The notes under the pieces were generated by a model, which ran no database searches, had not been told where the DNA came from, and saw only the letters and a program-made list of their open reading frames with translations. 64,000 bases of DNA from Sedimentisphaerales bacterium (GTDB taxonomy: Bacteria > Planctomycetota > Phycisphaerae > Sedimentisphaerales > Anaerobacaceae): NCBI GenBank assembly GCA_016927855.1, contig JAFGLV010000033.1, forward strand, positions 1 to 64,000. Reading direction: 5' to 3'. Position 1 is the stretch's first letter, and each line of letters opens with the position of its first letter. A program made the translations under genes and the position numbers. This document shows, in pieces, positions 60,681 to 64,000 of the stretch.

Positions 60681-61781
60681 ATGATGCATGAGCTTGAAAT
60701 CAAAGTGCCCAGCGTGGGCGAACGCCGCTACAAGATAGTCATCGGCGCGGGCCTGCTACCGTCGCTCTGGCCGCAGATCAAGGCCGCGTTCGAGACGCAC
60801 AGACCCTTTGTGATCACCGACGAGAACGTGGTGGCCGCGGGGCATTTGGATGCTCTGCTGGCCGGCCGAAACGTCCCTTCTTTCGTCATCAGCCCGGCCG
60901 GCGAAATATCCAAGAACATCGGCACAGGCGTAGCCATCATCGAGACAATGGAAAAAGCCTACCTCGGTCGCGATACTGTCGTAGTCGCGCTGGGTGGCGG
61001 CACAGTGGGCGATATCGCCGGCTTCGCGGCAGCGGTCTTCAAGCGGGGCGTCCCGGTCGTGCAGATGCCGACCACCACTCTCGCCCAAGCCGATTCAGCC
61101 GTCGGCGGCAAGACCGGTGTCGACTCGAGCGTCAGCAAGAACGCCTTCGGGTCCTTCTGGCACCCGGCGGCGGTCTATATCGACGTCGCGACCCTCGCGA
61201 CTCTCGACGAGCGACAATACCGCGCAGGCCTGGTGGAATCGGTCAAGCACGCCCTGATCGCCGACGCAGCGTATTTCCAGTACCTGGAGGACAATCTCGA
61301 CGCGATCTTGGGCCGTGATCCGGCCGTCCTGGCGACTGTCGCCCGGCACAACTGCGAGATCAAGGGCCGTGTCGTCGAGGCCGATCCCAACGAGCGCAAC
61401 CAGCGGCGGATGCTCAACTATGGACACACAATCGGACACGCGGTCGAGTCCGCCAGCAACTACGATCTACTCCACGGCGAGGCAGTGGCCATTGGGATCG
61501 TCGCGGCCGGGCTGATCGAGATCGAGATGGGCCTTTCCGAGCCGGACCGGCTCGAGCGAATCCGGACGATTCTCGAAAAACTCGGCGTGCCGGTGATATT
61601 GCCCGCCGAAATGGACGAAAACCGACTCATCGACATTGTCAAACGCGACAAGAAGGCGATCGAGCGCTGGCCCAGGTTCGTGCTGCTTGCCCGGCTGGGT
61701 CAAGTCCACCATCCCGACGGCCAGTTCGCCGTGGAGGTGGATCGCAAGGTCGTCGAAGGCGTGCTCAAGAAGATCAAGTAA
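60681..61781 (+). CDS. aroB: 3-dehydroquinate synthase
   Basis: 366 residues, catalysing the second shikimate step (DAHP to 3-dehydroquinate) with NAD+ and a divalent metal. It has FVITDENV, the glycine-rich NAD site ALGGGTVGDIAGFAAA, then MPTTTLAQADSAVGGKTGVD and the metal-binding His pair in NYGHTIGHAVE and HGEAVAIGI. Two ATG codons stand together at 60681 and 60684; either may be used. Divergent from aroDE with about 160 bases between starts, giving a compact shikimate control region. Confidence 0.94.
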   Translation: MMHELEIKVPSVGERRYKIVIGAGLLPSLWPQIKAAFETHRPFVITDENVVAAGHLDALLAGRNVPSFVISPAGEISKNIGTGVAIIETMEKAYLGRDTVVVALGGGTVGDIAGFAAAVFKRGVPVVQMPTTTLAQADSAVGGKTGVDSSVSKNAFGSFWHPAAVYIDVATLATLDERQYRAGLVESVKHALIADAAYFQYLEDNLDAILGRDPAVLATVARHNCEIKGRVVEADPNERNQRRMLNYGHTIGHAVESASNYDLLHGEAVAIGIVAAGLIEIEMGLSEPDRLERIRTILEKLGVPVILPAEMDENRLIDIVKRDKKAIERWPRFVLLARLGQVHHPDGQFAVEVDRKVVEGVLKKIK

Positions 61782-61789
61782 ATCGGTGA

Positions 61790-61872
61790 TTACCGATGGA
61801 TGACTGATGCTTTGCCGCGATGGCGCCCGCGCAGGCGCAGCAATCATCAATCATCAGTAATCCATAATCAAT
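61790..61872. repeat. small inverted repeat of ATCA/TGAT type between aroB and the aldolase gene
   Basis: TGGATGACTGATGC near 61797 faces GCAGCAATCATCAATCATCAGTAATCCA near 61840-61865, an imperfect hairpin of the kind repeated in many planctomycete intergenic regions. Confidence 0.4.
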
Positions 61873-61884
61873 GAAGGGCATCCC

Positions 61885-62829
61885 ATGTACCGAGAACAGA
61901 TCAAAGTGCTCGACTGCACGATCCGCGACGGCGGCTTGATCAACAATCACTACTTCACCGACGAGTTCGTCCGGGAGGCCTATCGCGCGCTCTCCAAAAG
62001 CGGTATCGACTACATGGAATTCGGCTACCGCAGCAGCAAGGAGCTGAACCCGGTGCAGGAATACGGCGCCTGGAAATACTGCGACGATCACAAGATCCGC
62101 GAGATCATCGACGGCATCGAGTCGAATCTGAAGATCAGCATCATGGTCGATGCCCACCGCGTCCGCGAGCAGGCCTTCGCACCCGCCGACGAGAGTCCCG
62201 TCGACCTGATTCGCGTCGCCACCTACGTCAAAGACATCGACAAGGCCATTGACCTGGCCACTCGCGTCAAGGGGCTCGGCTATGAAGTCAGCGTCAATAT
62301 CATGGCCGTCTCGAAGGAGAACGAGTTCGCCCTGATCGAAGCGCTCGACCAGTTGGCCAAAACGAACGTGGATGTGGTCGTGGTCGTGGATAGCTTCGGC
62401 GCCTTGTACTGCGAGCAGGTCGAGTATCTCGTCAAGCTGTACCGCGAGCACCTGCCGGGCAAGGAGATCGGCATTCACGCGCACAACAACCAGCAGCTTG
62501 CCTTCTCCAACACCATCGAGGGCATCATCCACAACGCCAACTACGTCGACGGCTCGCTCTTCGGCATCGGTCGAGGCCCAGGCAACTGCTGCCTCGAACT
62601 GCTGGTCGGTTTCCTCAAGAATCCGAAATTCAACCTGACCCCAATCCTCAAGTTCATCCAGGACTACATGCTGCCGTTGCGCGAGCAGATCGAGTGGGGT
62701 TACATCCTGCCTTACATGCTGACCGGCATGATGAACGAGCACCCGCGTGCCGCCATCGCCTATCGCGCCACGCCGGACAAAGACAAATACGCGGAGTTCT
62801 ACGAACGGTTACTCGAGGGCCTCGAATAG
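61885..62829 (+). CDS. HMG-CoA lyase/4-hydroxy-2-oxovalerate aldolase-like TIM-barrel enzyme
   Basis: 314 residues of the HMGL-like family, with the opening LDCTIRDGGLINNHYF (metal-binding Asp and catalytic Arg), FGYRSSKE and the HxH metal site in GIHAHNNQQLAF. These enzymes perform retro-aldol or Claisen-type reactions with Mg2+ or Mn2+. No acetaldehyde dehydrogenase gene is adjacent, so the meta-cleavage pathway role of 4-hydroxy-2-oxovalerate aldolase is unlikely. The C-terminal part with LPYMLTGMMNEHPRAAI resembles the small stand-alone aldolase catalytic domain proteins found in polysaccharide and secondary-metabolite gene sets. It follows aroB on the same strand 103 bases away. Substrate unknown. 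Confidence 0.8.
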   Translation: MYREQIKVLDCTIRDGGLINNHYFTDEFVREAYRALSKSGIDYMEFGYRSSKELNPVQEYGAWKYCDDHKIREIIDGIESNLKISIMVDAHRVREQAFAPADESPVDLIRVATYVKDIDKAIDLATRVKGLGYEVSVNIMAVSKENEFALIEALDQLAKTNVDVVVVVDSFGALYCEQVEYLVKLYREHLPGKEIGIHAHNNQQLAFSNTIEGIIHNANYVDGSLFGIGRGPGNCCLELLVGFLKNPKFNLTPILKFIQDYMLPLREQIEWGYILPYMLTGMMNEHPRAAIAYRATPDKDKYAEFYERLLEGLE

Positions 62830-62999
62830 AAGCGGCGGATAGGCACCGAGGCGCGGCGGCAGCGACCGCATCCTCGCGCTCGCGCGCCAACCATGCGCGA
62901 GCGTTTGGAGGATGGTCAATTGAGTCTTTTACTCGGCGTCCGAAACCCGCCGGTTGCGGTAATGCTCTCATGGGGACTTCGAATCGAAAGGAGCATACC

Positions 63000-63197
63000 A
63001 TGAGCAGGAAATATATCGACTGCAGAGAGCATCCCGGCGGGGCAGGCAAGTGTTCCGTAGCCATCTCGGCGGATACCGATGACGAAGTCGTGGACGCCGC
63101 CATGCAACACGCGGTTAAGACCCACGGCTATCCAGACACGCCGGACACCAGAAGCCAACTGAAGGCGTCGGTCAAAGAGGGCTCGCCACGATCCTGA
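63000..63197 (+). CDS. DUF1059 small protein
   Basis: 65 residues starting at ATG 63000, with AAAGGAG 6 bases upstream. The pattern KYIDCREHPGGAGKCSVAIS, then VVDAAMQHAVKTHGY, matches the DUF1059 family (two cysteines, later His-rich helix). Function unknown; the family is linked to small stress-related proteins. A single-gene unit. Confidence 0.75.
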   Translation: MSRKYIDCREHPGGAGKCSVAISADTDDEVVDAAMQHAVKTHGYPDTPDTRSQLKASVKEGSPRS

Positions 63198-63471
63198 CCA
63201 TCGGACGCATTTGCTGGAACTCAGGTCCCGGGGCGATTTCCGCCTTCTTCATCGCCGTGGGGATGTAGTCGGCGACACGGCACGGGGTACACGTGGCACC
63301 GCGTTGGGCAAGCAAGTTGCCTCCGGGCGCGTGCGTGAGACGCTGCACGGACTGTTCGCTTCTCCGAGCGCCGCCGGAATCGGCCAATAGGCTCAAGCAG
63401 CGTTTCGCGTGTGTGGATTTGGTGTGCTCGTCTATCGCCATCCAGGCATGCGCCAGCCCCGCCTATGATGA

Positions 63472-63921
63472 CTACTGACCGCCCGATAGCGAGCATCCAT
63501 CTCCGGCGTCCGCCTCCAGTCGCTTTCCCAAGCTGACGATGTCGTCGGTCTTGAATCCGATTGACTCGTAGAACGCGATGACGTCTGCATTCGAGGAGCG
63601 GATCTGAAGATTGATCTTGGGGCAGCCGGCCGCTCTCAGGAGTCTTTCGGCCTCAGCCATGATCCGCTTGGCCAGACCTCGCCGGCGGTGCGCGGGCGAG
63701 ACGGCCAGGTAGTTGATCCACCCGCGGTGGCCTTCGTGGCCCGCCATACAGGTCGCAACAACCCGGCCGTCCAACTCCCCCACCAGGAACCACTCCGGAT
63801 TAACTCTCAGTTTGCGGGCAATATCCTTGGCCGGATCGTTCTGCGGGGCCACCAGCCCACACTCTTGTCAGAGCCGGATGGTCGCCTCTTGGTCCTCAGG
63901 CCGATAGCTGCGAATATTCAT
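63472..63921 (-). pseudogene. GNAT acetyltransferase gene (YpeA-like) interrupted by one TGA
   Basis: An ATG at 63921 with AAGGA about 5 bases upstream opens MNIRSYRPEDQEATIRL, then TGA at 63868-63870, then the same frame continues QECGLVAPQNDPAKDIARK to a full GNAT domain ending at 63472. YpeA-type proteins have a Trp at the position of the stop (pattern ITLWxxCxLxxPxNDP), so TGG to TGA explains it. The acetyl-CoA loop HRRRGLAKRIMAEAE and the closing FYESIGFKTDD are intact. A GTG at 63852 could give a 126-residue shortened protein. It is most simply a recent nonsense pseudogene or a sequencing error. Confidence 0.75.
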
Positions 63922-64000
63922 CTGATTCCTTCTCAGGGCACATCTGGAACAACCTCCAAGGTGAGGCAGTAGTCTGTGAAACCTACCGACCGCCAAAACG

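Noticed and set aside
63868-63870. TGA recoded as tryptophan genome-wide
   Set aside because: TGA is used as the stop of other genes here (for example the aroDE stop inside ATGATG), and Trp is encoded by TGG throughout.

Overview
The window reads as a chromosomal segment of a GC-rich member of the Planctomycetota (PVC group), plausibly Phycisphaerae. The signs are many secreted glycoside hydrolases with Sec or Tat signals, LamG-type surface proteins, pseudopilins carrying an H-X9-DG motif, a fused AroDE enzyme, a MacB-type ABC pair and several families of dispersed palindromic repeats. The lineage is an inference from gene style, not from a marker gene. An oxygen-sensitive glycyl radical enzyme with its activase suggests a strictly or facultatively anaerobic life.

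Region 1 (about 0.4-30 kb) is a large L-arabinose-glycan utilisation locus. A long minus-strand series runs from a surface LamG protein through a pseudopilin, a LacI-family regulator, a ribose/arabinose-type ABC transporter (lipoprotein, double ATPase, permease), a glycyl radical activase, a glycyl radical enzyme (GRE), a GH51, a GH32, a second GH51, a CE15-SGNH double esterase and a GH2. A divergent plus-strand operon carries GH127, GH2 and GH43. Five near-identical copies of the palindrome TTGACACGTGTCAA lie only in the promoter regions of this locus (transporter, regulator, LamG gene and GH127 gene), so the LacI protein very probably controls all of it. The picture is extracellular removal of alpha- and beta-L-arabinofuranosyl, galactosyl and uronoyl-ester groups, uptake of a sugar, and a radical-enzyme step of unknown substrate. 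No arabinose isomerase or kinase is visible.

Region 2 (30-38.5 kb) holds a Tat-exported enolase-superfamily enzyme, an exported bicupin, a secreted M24 and a secreted M28 peptidase (the latter with a degenerate M19-like tail) and a second, Tat-exported DUF1680/GH127-like protein.

Region 3 (38.7-40.8 kb) is a small decayed genomic island at a tRNA-Arg(TCG) gene. A 43-bp copy of the tRNA 3' end lies about 2 kb away, a tyrosine-recombinase C-terminal remnant sits next to the tRNA, and the only intact cargo is a MiaB/RimO-like radical SAM protein.

Region 4 (40.9-51.5 kb) holds an ECF sigma / zinc anti-sigma / Spy-like periplasmic protein operon, a divergent DUF2202 ferritin-like protein, a CocE-type hydrolase whose coding region has absorbed a dispersed repeat in frame, an FG-GAP protein, a MacB-like ABC pair, two small membrane proteins and a metallophosphoesterase.

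Region 5 (51.6-64 kb) holds two tandem paralogous secreted proteins with an embedded pseudopilin-like segment (one extended by exported ankyrin repeats), a PIN-like nuclease translationally coupled to aroDE, divergent aroB, an HMGL-like aldolase, a DUF1059 protein and a GNAT acetyltransferase gene broken by a single TGA. The left edge cuts a CAP-domain protein gene.
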